Of a DNA stretch of 64,000 nt, positions 51,332 to 59,995 are shown piece after piece; within the stretch, counting starts at the first letter, position 1, and every line of letters starts with the position of its first letter. The position numbers and the translations under genes were made by a program. The stretch comes from Lachnospiraceae bacterium (lineage in GTDB: Bacteria; Bacillota; Clostridia; Lachnospirales; Lachnospiraceae): assembly GCA_029071325.1 (NCBI GenBank), contig JAIEAP010000030.1:95143-159142 (forward strand), read 5' to 3'. Below the pieces are notes generated by a model. That model searched no databases, was not told where the DNA came from, and saw only the letters and a program-made list of their open reading frames with translations.

Positions 51332-53542
51332 TTAATTTGTGATCAAAACAGAGGCCTCTCCTATCTGATTGCCATCTTCATCATATACATATACATGAAA
51401 TGTTCCTGTTGAAGCAGCCAAAGACCTCCAGGTATAAAAACTCGCAGTACTTCCTGCAGAACCCCGGCCATCCCATGAATCAGTCTTCATAGCTCCTCCC
51501 GGCCATTGATAAGCATATCTCAATGTTGTGGAGCCGCCCGGCGGTCCCCCAGACAAATAAACGTGACAGCATACCACATCTGATAAACGAAGAGATGATG
51601 CGGGATTTGTAGAATAGGTCTGATTATTATTAATTGTTATTTTTGCTTTCCACGCATACAGTTCCTGATAAATGCTGCCTGCATCAGCATATCCTATCTC
51701 TTTCAGGTCCTTTAAATATGTATATGTTGTGCGATTAACCTTGCTTTCGTTCTCCTTGACATAAGCGTATTTCGCTTCGTTAACCTTTGCATCACCATCT
51801 TCTTTATAGTCACCTGATCTCGAATAATAAATAACAGCATTTTTATAATCTCCAGCAGCAAACAACTGATCCGCATAGAAATATTCTGCTTCCTTCAACT
51901 GATCCTCCATACCCTGATAAGAACCAGATACTTCTTCATATGCTTTTACCGCTGCTTCATAATCGCCGCGCTCAAGGCACTCCGTTGCATATTGATATTG
52001 TGATTCATCTGCCCTCATATCTGCATCTTCGTATTTTCCAGCCTTAATAAAATAGGAATACGCATCCTCAAATTCCCCTTCACAAAACAATTCATCTGCA
52101 TACAGATAATTTGCCTGCTTCGACAGTTCAGCTGCATCCGAATAATCCTTCAATGCCTCAAATCCCCTTGCCGCTTCCAGATAATCTCCACTATCCAGAT
52201 TCGATTTTGCCGTGAGGTAATCTGCCTCATTTCTACATTGAACTGCTAAGACATCACTCTCCTCATAACCCGGTATTTCTTCAAATAAGTCGGCAGCAGA
52301 CGCATATTCTCCTTCATCCATCAGATAATTTGCCTCTGCATATAAAGTTTCTACCGCTTTGTCCGGACAGTCTTTATAATCATCCAATGCCACAAATGTA
52401 TTGTAAGCTTTTTCATATTCCTGATTCTCAAGCGCCTTACACGCACTATTGTACCGAATCAATGGTATCAAATGCCAGCCTGTGAGATAAACAACTAAAG
52501 CTAAAACAATAATCGATACGGCCAGAACCGGGCCACGTCTCATGAATCTTTTCACATACAGCTTTCTTCTCTCGGCCGCTTCTTTCTTTTGCCGTTCCTT
52601 TTCTTCCTGTGCCTTCCTTCGCGCCTCTTCCTCTTCCCGTTCTCGTTCTGCCCGCGCTCTCTCCTCCGCTTCTGCCTTCAAGCGCATTTCCTCTTGAAAA
52701 GCCTCTACATTTTTCTTCAAAGCACTTACATCCAGCAACCTGACAAGCCGGTCTTTATCCTGTCCACATTTATAACAAAGACACTCTGTTCCTACATTAA
52801 TTGAACCGCATGCACATCTCCATGCTCCTTCTACCACAGCAACTTCATATTTTGATAACTCCGCCGTTTCTCTAACATACTCATCCGCTAACACGGAACT
52901 TCCTAATGATTCTGACAGTAATTTTGCCTTCGGAAATGTGATGCCAGTTTCGTTACATTTCAAAATTTCTCCATCGCTATACAAAACTTTACGTATCACT
53001 GCCTTAATTGCTTTTACTGATTTATCCGGAATCGGGATCGGCGTCGTCTGTCCAAAGTTTGACTCTCTCTTGGTCTTAATATCCAGCAATTGAAATCCTT
53101 CTACTCCACCAACTTCATTTCCCCAGATATCATATCCCTTAATATCTATGAGCAATGCCTTTATTGATCGGTCAGTAAGACTTTTGAAGCTTATTCGGGC
53201 ATAAAGTTCTCCCGATATAGTATCCCTTATAAGATATCTGTTTTCTATCAGAATCGGAACATCCATCTGGAATATTGCATCTTTATCTTCATATATCGTT
53301 TCCAGTTTTCCGAATGATGCGGTCTTTCTCTCCTTCACAATCACATCATCTGAATACGCATCCTCATCCTTCAAAATTTCACTCATCTCTCCCATGCAGC
53401 CAAATGTAGTACATCCGCCATTTTCTTTCCAACATGACAAGTGATGCGGCATATCACATACTTTACAAAATACGACCGCATCATCTTCTTCAAACGCTGT
53501 ATTACAATAGGGACATTTTTTCCCCAGATAATTATTTTTCAT
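51332..53542 (-). CDS. RING-like finger membrane protein with TPR-like ectodomain
   Basis: 736 residues and the first gene of the operon. The RING-type finger has C10, C13, C26, C29, H33/H34, C37, C44 and C49. A beta-rich middle (about 70-235) is followed by a small W-x-C-x-C...C-x-x-C finger near 240-262, a charged coiled coil (270-330), one membrane segment near 337-360 and about 240 residues of TPR-like repeats of the form ANYLMDEGEYASAADLFEEIPGY. The last 110 residues are beta-rich (KAKITINNNQTYS...). The basic flank places the RING inside and the repeats outside. Probably a sensor linked to E3 activity. Confidence 0.8.
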   Translation of the reverse strand: MKNNYLGKKCPYCNTAFEEDDAVVFCKVCDMPHHLSCWKENGGCTTFGCMGEMSEILKDEDAYSDDVIVKERKTASFGKLETIYEDKDAIFQMDVPILIENRYLIRDTISGELYARISFKSLTDRSIKALLIDIKGYDIWGNEVGGVEGFQLLDIKTKRESNFGQTTPIPIPDKSVKAIKAVIRKVLYSDGEILKCNETGITFPKAKLLSESLGSSVLADEYVRETAELSKYEVAVVEGAWRCACGSINVGTECLCYKCGQDKDRLVRLLDVSALKKNVEAFQEEMRLKAEAEERARAEREREEEEARRKAQEEKERQKKEAAERRKLYVKRFMRRGPVLAVSIIVLALVVYLTGWHLIPLIRYNSACKALENQEYEKAYNTFVALDDYKDCPDKAVETLYAEANYLMDEGEYASAADLFEEIPGYEESDVLAVQCRNEADYLTAKSNLDSGDYLEAARGFEALKDYSDAAELSKQANYLYADELFCEGEFEDAYSYFIKAGKYEDADMRADESQYQYATECLERGDYEAAVKAYEEVSGSYQGMEDQLKEAEYFYADQLFAAGDYKNAVIYYSRSGDYKEDGDAKVNEAKYAYVKENESKVNRTTYTYLKDLKEIGYADAGSIYQELYAWKAKITINNNQTYSTNPASSLRLSDVVCCHVYLSGGPPGGSTTLRYAYQWPGGAMKTDSWDGRGSAGSTASFYTWRSLAASTGTFHVYVYDEDGNQIGEASVLITN

Positions 53543-53632
53543 AATTCTTCTCCTCTAAAAGTAAGCTCCTTCTATTTTTATAACAAGGAACCTATTTACT
53601 CTTAACTGTATTTTGATAGAAAGATTACTAAT

Positions 53633-53651
53633 ATATGATTTATAATCATAT
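53633..53651. promoter_or_regulatory. Perfect palindrome, probable operator of the ubiquitin-like operon
   Basis: ATATGATT-TAT-AATCATAT, two 8-base arms with a 3-base centre, just downstream of the -10 box of the promoter for the gene starting at 53542. The position suits repression by a dimeric regulator; no obvious regulator gene is adjacent. Confidence 0.55.
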
Positions 53652-53658
53652 CAAAATT

Positions 53659-53687
53659 ATTATATCTGATAACTTCTAAAAGGTAAA
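53659..53687 (-). promoter_or_regulatory. SigA-type promoter of the ubiquitin-like operon
   Basis: On the minus strand TTTACC (53682-53687), 17-base spacer, TATAAT (53659-53664): perfect -10 and 4 of 6 in the -35. It is 117 bases before the RING/TPR start codon. Confidence 0.6.
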
Positions 53688-53727
53688 GAAAAATTAAACC
53701 GCCAGTTTCCTACAAGAGAACTGACGG
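53684..53727 (-). terminator. Terminator of the GH3 lipoprotein transcript
   Basis: A 9-bp stem (53719-53727 with 53699-53707, one G-T pair) is followed on the minus strand by TTTAATTTTTC. It separates the GH3 gene from the ubiquitin-like operon and abuts that operon's -35. Confidence 0.75.
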
Positions 53728-53754
53728 TCAGTTTCACAATCATCTTTTAACTAT

Positions 53755-55032
53755 TTATATTTCATTCATCATCTTAATCTTCATTCTCAGAATCCGCCTT
53801 AGGGACTCGTCCAACCGCTCCTGTGAAATGGTTCCGTTCTCAACTGCATCCAAAATCCCCTGATATGCCTCTTCAAAATTCTGAGGCATCAGGATCAAAT
53901 CGCTGCCCGCCAATATGGTCTGTACCGCCGCTTCTGCAGAGGAATACTGCCGAACGATCGCCCCCATGCCCAACGCATCCGTAACTACAATTCCATCATA
54001 CTGCATCTGCGTCCGAAGCAGGTCCGTGATAATCTCCGGTGACAGGGATGCCGGCGTATGATCTCCAGTGACATTGGGCAGAGAAATATGTCCGATCATA
54101 ATGATCTTGGCACCGTTATCAACCGCATCCTGAAAAGGAAGCAGTTCACATGCCATCAGCTCATCCAGACTCTTATCGGTATATGCATAACCCTCATGAG
54201 TATCGGCCGCCGTACTTCCATGCCCCGGAAAATGCTTGTATGCGGCATGGATATTCTGCGATTCCAATCCCTGCGCCACCGCAATTGCCATGGCGGATAC
54301 CATGGCAGGATCAGAGCCGAAGGAACGCTTTTTTACCACCGTATTCTCGGGATTTGACCAGACATCCGCCACTGGCGCAAAGTCCACGTTAAAGCCCAGT
54401 TCACTCAGATATGTCCCCATTGTCACACCTGCATCATATGCCTCTTCGGTGCTTTTCCGCTCTCCAAGGACAGCCATATCTTCGATCACCGGAACACCAA
54501 ACCGTCCGCTTTTACCGATGCGCGCCACCGTACCGCCCTCTTCGTCCACACACAGGAGCATGGGGAGACCGATCCTTTCCATGCTGTATGTCTGCACATT
54601 TGCAAGCATTGTCTGCACCTGCTCACGGGATTGCAGATTCCCCTCCATATAGATCAAACCGCCTACAGGAGTCCGATTGATGGCATCCTGTGTGACAGAA
54701 CCTGCCGCCGTAACCGTACTCGTGCCATTGACCAATGCTTCCGGAAGAAGAATAAAGAGCTGTGCCGCCTTCTCCTCTACCGTCATCTGACTTAAATATT
54801 GATCAACCGTCTCCTCCAGTATTTCCTCTTCACTTTTTTCTACATTCTCAGGGAAATTCATGACGGCGTAAATATCCTCCGGTTCCGGGAGTGCCTGTTC
54901 CAATTTTGCCTCTTCTTCCGAAAACGCGAGCTTATTTCCAAGCTGCCCTGCACAGGCGGCTGTCATGCACATAATACTTAACATAAAACCCAGAAAGCAA
55001 ATAAACCTTGCTTTATTTCTCATACTTAACAA
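53755..55032 (-). CDS. Glycoside hydrolase family 3 lipoprotein (beta-N-acetylhexosaminidase-like)
   Basis: 425 residues. A TTG at 55032 with AGAGG 6 bases upstream is the likely start; an ATG nine bases further on is an alternative. A signal peptide with a lipobox-like MTAAC (C27) suggests membrane anchoring. The NagZ-type motif KHFPGHGSTAADTHEGY lies near 265, and VCVDEEGGTVAR-like text (LLCVDEEGGTVARIG) near 160. Such enzymes remove N-acetylglucosamine from peptidoglycan fragments. It follows the FakA-domain gene by 17 bp. Confidence 0.87.
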   Translation of the reverse strand: MLSMRNKARFICFLGFMLSIMCMTAACAGQLGNKLAFSEEEAKLEQALPEPEDIYAVMNFPENVEKSEEEILEETVDQYLSQMTVEEKAAQLFILLPEALVNGTSTVTAAGSVTQDAINRTPVGGLIYMEGNLQSREQVQTMLANVQTYSMERIGLPMLLCVDEEGGTVARIGKSGRFGVPVIEDMAVLGERKSTEEAYDAGVTMGTYLSELGFNVDFAPVADVWSNPENTVVKKRSFGSDPAMVSAMAIAVAQGLESQNIHAAYKHFPGHGSTAADTHEGYAYTDKSLDELMACELLPFQDAVDNGAKIIMIGHISLPNVTGDHTPASLSPEIITDLLRTQMQYDGIVVTDALGMGAIVRQYSSAEAAVQTILAGSDLILMPQNFEEAYQGILDAVENGTISQERLDESLRRILRMKIKMMNEI

Positions 55033-55049
55033 TATATTCCTCTCTGGCC

Positions 55050-55301
55050 TTAGCCCTTTAATCCCCGTGCCTGCCTGTCCATATCTTCAACCACAATATC
55101 ATAGATCTCGCCTAATGTGGAACAGTATTCCAACACCTTCCACGGCTCATTTGTGTGAAAATGAATTTTGATCAGTTCTTCATCTCCCACCGCTAACAGG
55201 CAGTCTCCCTGGAAATGGCTGTTGAAATATTCGTTGATGGCGTCCTCGTCCAGGTTTTCTCCCTCGATCAGTAATTGTGTGTCATATTTAAATTCCAGCA
55301 T
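55050..55301 (-). CDS. Orphan FakA/DAK2-like C-terminal domain protein
   Basis: 83 residues resembling only the C-terminal domain of FakA (fatty acid kinase / DAK2-DegV associated): YDTQLLIEGENLDEDAINEYF, GDCLLAVGDEELIKIHFHTNEPWKVLEYCSTLGEIYDIVVEDM. In FakA this domain contacts FakB; here the kinase part is missing. The TATCATCCC side contains GGAGGGATG before the start, so it is translated as a separate small protein. It may be a regulatory relic or an accessory subunit. Confidence 0.7.
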   Translation of the reverse strand: MLEFKYDTQLLIEGENLDEDAINEYFNSHFQGDCLLAVGDEELIKIHFHTNEPWKVLEYCSTLGEIYDIVVEDMDRQARGLKG

Positions 55302-55430
55302 ATCATCCCTCCATATTCTCGTATTTCTAGTTTACATGAAACCAATATATATGATACCTTATCCGCACCCCAATTTCTACTATTTTCTATATCACTCCAA
55401 TCAACGGGTATGATATAATTCTCAAATAAT

Positions 55431-55608
55431 TGTAACTGTTCAGAACCACCAGGTCGCAGACGTGCCAGCGTTGCTGTCACACGCTTCTAAAGAGGCTTAT
55501 GTCTGCGGCTGGCAGGGTTATCACTCTCATGGAAATGGAAAATCAGCCCGTTTCCAATAAATTGGGATCGTCTGATTTTCCATTTCCATGGGGTTCTGAA
55601 CAGTTACA
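55431..55608. repeat. 178-bp inverted-repeat element (MITE- or structured-RNA-like)
   Basis: Perfect 17-bp terminal inverted repeats (55431-55447 and 55592-55608) enclose a second perfect 19-bp inverted repeat (55528-55546 and 55572-55590). Between them CGCAGAC (55455-55461) matches GTCTGCG (55501-55507) and TGCCAGC (55463-55469) matches GCTGGCA (55508-55514); these two pairings cross. No ORF. It lies in the 386-bp gap 55302-55687 before the ECF gene, of which the remainder shows no further feature I can support. Confidence 0.75.
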
Positions 55609-55687
55609 GATAATTTTCTGCTTTTTGTAGTTTTTACAGGTAAAACCGTAGTATATAGATGAAACCGGAAAGGAGGCGGGTTGATGA

Positions 55688-56245
55688 ATGGAAGATGAAA
55701 AGATCATTGAGTTATTTTTTCAGCGTTCGGAGCAGGCAATACAGGAACTGCACACGAAATACGGCAAGATGTGTCATAAACTTTCCTACAACATCCTAGG
55801 CAACAGACAGGATGCTGAGGAATCTGTAAATGACGCTTATCTGGGAATCTGGAATACGATCCCTCCGGCAAGGCCCAACCCGCTGCTTACCTATCTCTGT
55901 AAAATTGTGCGCAACACCTCTCTGAAGCTCTATCATAAAAAAGAGGCTGCAAAACGAAACAGCAGATATCAGATTGCCCTACAAGAATTAGAAAGTTGCC
56001 TGCCGGCTGCCGCAACCGTGGAGGACGAGATAGAAACCCAAGAATTATCGCACATGATAGAGGACTTTCTGGATACTCTCACCAAAGAAAACCGTGTCAT
56101 CTTTATGCGCCGATACTGGTTTTCCGATACTTACACGGATATCGCCCGACATGTTGGTCTCACCGAAAAAACAGTATCCGTCCGGCTTTTCCGCATTCGC
56201 CAGAAATTGAAACAATACCTAATTGAACGGGAGGTGTCTATATGA
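55688..56245 (+). CDS. ECF-type RNA polymerase sigma factor
   Basis: 185 residues: region 2 (LGNRQDAEESVNDAYLGIWNTIPPARPNPLLTYLCKIVRN) and region 4 (FMRRYWFSDTYTDIARHVGLTEKTVSVRLFRIRQKLKQYL). AAAGGAGG lies about 12 bases upstream. The stop overlaps the start of the following membrane protein gene by 4 bp. Not closely related to the other three ECF factors in the window. Confidence 0.88.
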   Translation: MEDEKIIELFFQRSEQAIQELHTKYGKMCHKLSYNILGNRQDAEESVNDAYLGIWNTIPPARPNPLLTYLCKIVRNTSLKLYHKKEAAKRNSRYQIALQELESCLPAAATVEDEIETQELSHMIEDFLDTLTKENRVIFMRRYWFSDTYTDIARHVGLTEKTVSVRLFRIRQKLKQYLIEREVSI

Positions 56246-57138
56246 ACACGAAGAAATTTTCTACCGCTATGAATGAGATCAGCGACAAGTATATTACGGA
56301 AGCACTCGATTACAGAAAAACTGGGCTGCAGCAGGGTTGGGTAAAATGGAGCGCGGCAGCAGCATGCCTTGCTGTCATATTGACTGCTCTGCTGGCCAGT
56401 CTGTCGGATTACCTAAACGGAGCAACGCCTATATCCCCAAATGATCATGACAGGTTTCTTGCCAATCATTACAACCAAAATATTTTATCATCCGAATCAG
56501 CGCATCCAACCACAATTCATATTGACAAACAGGGCATTTTTATCAATGAAGTAACTGCTTTAGCGGATGCAGCATTTCCATATGCCTGGACCGATCCCGA
56601 GCAATATGACCGTATTATTTTAGACAGAGCAGGCACAGCAGACTATTACGGCAAGGATCTGACACCCGCATATATTCCGGCCGGTCTGTCTGCCGGCTGC
56701 GGCAACGGCACTGCCGACGTCGTCATGGAAAAAAATGGCACTGTCGTATGGGACACTGCATATCTGTGCTTTTATCATGATTACTATGAGGACGGAAGTC
56801 CGAAACTGACGGAGGATATTGCCGCAACAAAAGGCTTTTCTCTTACCGCTTCCAGGACCGGACTTCTAAGTGACTGCGTCTATATTTTATCAGAAAACGA
56901 CGTGATAACATCTGACATCGGAGGAACCGCCGTTACATTTGGATACCGGTCTATGTCGTACGGGCCTTATGATTCCCAGACCCATGAACCATCCGGATAT
57001 TATGATATGTATGTTGCCGAGTTTAACTTCGAGGATATTGAATATCAGCTTATTGCAAATCAGATGGAACTTGAAGATGTGGTAACGATAGTGGCTTCCA
57101 TTATTTACGGAAATGCAGAAATCGTGATCGATCCATAA
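56242..57138 (+). CDS. Membrane protein, probable partner of the upstream ECF factor
   Basis: 298 residues: a cytoplasmic N-terminus of about 30 residues, one membrane segment near 34-52 (AAAACLAVILTALLASLSDYL) and an outside domain of about 240 residues not recognised. The small N-terminus resembles that of anti-sigma proteins of Clostridia in which a sigma factor gene overlaps by ATGA. The inner segment contains ISDKYITEALDYRKTGLQQGW. A strong terminator follows. Confidence 0.68.
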   Translation: MNTKKFSTAMNEISDKYITEALDYRKTGLQQGWVKWSAAAACLAVILTALLASLSDYLNGATPISPNDHDRFLANHYNQNILSSESAHPTTIHIDKQGIFINEVTALADAAFPYAWTDPEQYDRIILDRAGTADYYGKDLTPAYIPAGLSAGCGNGTADVVMEKNGTVVWDTAYLCFYHDYYEDGSPKLTEDIAATKGFSLTASRTGLLSDCVYILSENDVITSDIGGTAVTFGYRSMSYGPYDSQTHEPSGYYDMYVAEFNFEDIEYQLIANQMELEDVVTIVASIIYGNAEIVIDP

Positions 57139-57140
57139 GA

Positions 57141-57170
57141 GAACGGGGCATTTATAGCCCCGTTCTTTTA
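57141..57170 (+). terminator. Terminator of the ECF/membrane protein operon
   Basis: A perfect 9-bp stem GAACGGGGC/GCCCCGTTC with a 7-base loop, followed by TTTTA, two bases after the stop codon. Confidence 0.88.
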
Positions 57171-57239
57171 TGGATACGGAGGTAAACTTGCTTTTCCGAA
57201 ATAGTCATTTTGAAGATTCTCCCTGTGTTTCACTTCTAT

Positions 57240-57560
57240 TTACAACTGATCGTACTTTGCCGCACTTCCCTTTGCCTTCTCTACCGGATACTTTGCCTCG
57301 TTTATTGCCATCTTGCGATTTACAATATCATCTACATCCAAACCCAGCTTGTCCAGCATATTCTGGCAATATACGATCACATCTGCAAGTTCCTCCTCTA
57401 CATGCCCCAGATCATATTCCGTTTCGCTCCACTGGAAGCACTCCAGGAGTTCATTTGCTTCTATGGAAATTGACTTGGCCAGATTGCCCGGTGAATGAAA
57501 CTGATCCCAGTCCCGATCCTCTGTAAATTTTCTGATCCTGTCTATCGTTTCCTGTTTCAT
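57240..57560 (-). CDS. MazG-like nucleotide pyrophosphohydrolase
   Basis: 106 residues with the MazG/RS21-C6 pattern: FHSPGNLAKSISIEANELLECFQWSE and HVEEELADVIVYCQNMLDKLGLDVDDIV, giving the E-x-x-E...E-x-x-D metal-binding set. It hydrolyses NTPs or dNTPs, probably as a dimer or tetramer. It follows the GIY-YIG/DUF2075 helicase gene by 14 bp; such pairings occur in accessory or defence regions. Confidence 0.85.
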   Translation of the reverse strand: MKQETIDRIRKFTEDRDWDQFHSPGNLAKSISIEANELLECFQWSETEYDLGHVEEELADVIVYCQNMLDKLGLDVDDIVNRKMAINEAKYPVEKAKGSAAKYDQL

Positions 57561-57574
57561 TTTATCCTCCCAAT

Positions 57575-59332
57575 CTACAATGCCGCCTGCTTTAGAGCCT
57601 CTCTAAGCTGCTCATCACATGCGTAAATATATATTCCGTTTACTCCTCTCGTCATCAGGACACGAACTTCATGCTGAATTAAGATTTCCCCGAACTTCTG
57701 CTTCGTTCCGTCCGACATAGTCCTGTTCCTGACCGCCCGCTCATTCTGACTTGCATCCGGGTCAAATAGGATCCTGCCGTCTCTGTATTTTACGGATGGC
57801 CCCAGGATTACTCCGACATAATTCAAATCAAAGCCCTGAACAGTAAATGTTGAACCCACCTCATCTATGGTCTGAGGCTGCTCTGCCCACGCCTGCCCAC
57901 GGATCCCGCGCTTTTCCCTACGACTTAAATCCTGCTCTAATTCTCGGTTCCATGGCTTATGCCATTCCCCAATGACCACCTCCCAATATTTGCAGAAACG
58001 GCTCTCCGGCTTTTTCTTCGCGTTATAATTCCAATCGTATGTAGCTACTATTCTGGACAGCGCCGTATCGTCTGCCTTCGCCCTTTTTTGAATTTCTACA
58101 TCCAGCTGCTCTGGTTCATCACATACCTTTATGATATATCCGTCCGTGTTCTCTGGCAGCTTTTTTAATATCCCGTGCTTTGTAAAGGAGTCAATCCAAT
58201 CTATCGTTTCTTCATCCGCCTGCATACGCAGCTGTTTATCAAGTACGAAATGGTTTCCGAACTGCTTTGCCATTTCCCGGTATTCGTCCAGAATCTGCGC
58301 TTCCCAAATCTGCTCTGTCGTCAATATCTGATTTTCATCAAACATCACTACAGTAACTCTCGCAAGGCTTATGATATCCTCTAATTGATTCTTCCCCTGA
58401 TACGATTGTTTTCCCTGTGTCAGCAGCAAATGGGCCTCATCTACAAATGCCACGTCTACGGGTTCATCCTCTGTGTGCGTATTAATAAATCTGGTGGGCT
58501 TGCTGACCACCTCGCCATACTTTTCTGTCAAGCCAAGCTTATCCGCGATCTGTTTGTATACCGTAATCTGCTCATCATGATTGACTAGGAGGGTGCACTT
58601 GATATCCGTATTCCCATTCTCTTCTGCCCTGCAATACGACTCATAAAATGTACTGCTGGTCAGCACAGTTTTACCTGTCCCTGCTTCTCCATCAATGAAA
58701 ATAAGCTGCTTTGTCTCACCATTTTCCAACGCCCTGCTAACCTTGTCTATGATCAGTTCCCTTGCACTTTCCTGATCCTTAGTCAGCTTATGCAGAGGTG
58801 ACGCCTTATAAATCGCAGAATCCCTGATGGAGCTTTCCGTCGGAAACAATTCTGCATTTTCTTTTCGCAGACCAGTCCAGATCTTGCGGAAAATAACGTC
58901 CAGCTCATCTGCCGGATAATAGTTTGTCTGAGGATTATCTCTCAGATTATGGACGCGTCTCACCTTATCCACGCTCATCATATAATGCATCAGCCGGTTT
59001 TCAACATCCAGCGTAAGGGATTTATTGAAATGCTCATGACCGATGATAAATAAACTGGAGTCCTTCTCCAGCAATCTATTCTGCCATTTCCCCACAATTA
59101 ACGCAGCGTCATAATGCTGCCTAGTACGCCTAAAAATGTCGTTGGATTCACCAACATATACCTCATATTCACCAGACTCTTTCCAGTCGTGAAGATATAC
59201 CGTAGGAAAATTCATAATGATTTCCTGTGCTTTCTCATTCTCCGCCGGCAAAACCACCTGCTCAAAATAATCCAGAGCATCTCTGTTATCTTCTATTTTG
59301 CGAATGATTGGTCTTGCTATTGTTCTTGTCAT
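57575..59332 (-). CDS. GIY-YIG nuclease fused to DUF2075 Schlafen-type helicase
   Basis: 585 residues from the ATG at 59332 (GGAAGG 7 bases upstream). An N-terminal GIY-YIG-like segment (FPTVYLHDW near 42; YEVYVGESNDIFRRTRQH near 56-73) precedes a DUF2075-type P-loop domain with Walker A FIDGEAGTGKT near 220 and a DEAH-like VAFVDEAHLLLTQGKQS near 300. The C-terminal half has helicase-like motifs (FTVQGFDLNYVGVILGP; LMTRGVNGIYIYA). It probably cleaves and remodels nucleic acid; with the MazG-like protein a defence role is plausible. Confidence 0.82.
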   Translation of the reverse strand: MTRTIARPIIRKIEDNRDALDYFEQVVLPAENEKAQEIIMNFPTVYLHDWKESGEYEVYVGESNDIFRRTRQHYDAALIVGKWQNRLLEKDSSLFIIGHEHFNKSLTLDVENRLMHYMMSVDKVRRVHNLRDNPQTNYYPADELDVIFRKIWTGLRKENAELFPTESSIRDSAIYKASPLHKLTKDQESARELIIDKVSRALENGETKQLIFIDGEAGTGKTVLTSSTFYESYCRAEENGNTDIKCTLLVNHDEQITVYKQIADKLGLTEKYGEVVSKPTRFINTHTEDEPVDVAFVDEAHLLLTQGKQSYQGKNQLEDIISLARVTVVMFDENQILTTEQIWEAQILDEYREMAKQFGNHFVLDKQLRMQADEETIDWIDSFTKHGILKKLPENTDGYIIKVCDEPEQLDVEIQKRAKADDTALSRIVATYDWNYNAKKKPESRFCKYWEVVIGEWHKPWNRELEQDLSRREKRGIRGQAWAEQPQTIDEVGSTFTVQGFDLNYVGVILGPSVKYRDGRILFDPDASQNERAVRNRTMSDGTKQKFGEILIQHEVRVLMTRGVNGIYIYACDEQLREALKQAAL

Positions 59333-59441
59333 TTGCCTGCCTTCCTTGGTCTTTTCAATCTTTCTTTTGTCCTGTAGACTTCTCATGTTCTTCTATAGGT
59401 TACTCTCATATACCAACTCAAAACTTTCAGGCTCATAACAG

Positions 59442-59969
59442 CTACCGGATATAATATACATAGCTGTCTTTTCTCGCTGCCGCTTCCTTCAAAGGTGCGG
59501 ACGCATAACCCAGAACAAGATGTCCGATACCTTCATAATTACCTTCGATACCAAGACTCTTTAATATTTCCCTGCCCTCTTCTGATTCGAATTCTTCCTT
59601 GGCTCTGTGAATCCAGCAGCTATCAACACCCAGGTCTGCTGCTGCATTCATCAGATTTCCCATTACCAGACTGCCATCATAAACGTATGTGGGCACATCC
59701 TTATTTGCAAGCACAATGAGAAGTTCTGGTGCTCCATAAAACGGATCAAAATCTTCACCCTGTCCCATAATCTTTGCATTCATGCCAGATAACTTATCGC
59801 GAAGTGCCTTGTTTGTCACCGCAATGATGATCGGAGATTGTTTGCCCATACCAGTGGCAGCATATGTTCCTGCCTTGATGATCGCCTGCAGTTTTTCTTC
59901 TTCGATCAATTCATTTTTATAAGCACGACAGCTTCTTCTTGATTCTAATACCTTTAATGTTTCCGCCAT
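59442..59969 (-). CDS. Nitroreductase family protein
   Basis: 175 residues: LESRRSCRAYKNELIEEEKLQAIIKAG at the start with the conserved S-R-R-S-x-R, then AATGMGKQSPIIIAVTN and NLMNAAADLGVDSCWIHRAKEEF. An FMN-dependent NAD(P)H oxidoreductase. It may be part of general redox metabolism. A short gene of unknown function lies upstream. Confidence 0.9.
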   Translation of the reverse strand: MAETLKVLESRRSCRAYKNELIEEEKLQAIIKAGTYAATGMGKQSPIIIAVTNKALRDKLSGMNAKIMGQGEDFDPFYGAPELLIVLANKDVPTYVYDGSLVMGNLMNAAADLGVDSCWIHRAKEEFESEEGREILKSLGIEGNYEGIGHLVLGYASAPLKEAAARKDSYVYYIR

Positions 59970-59995
59970 TTTTATACCCTCCTTCTGGCTTCATT

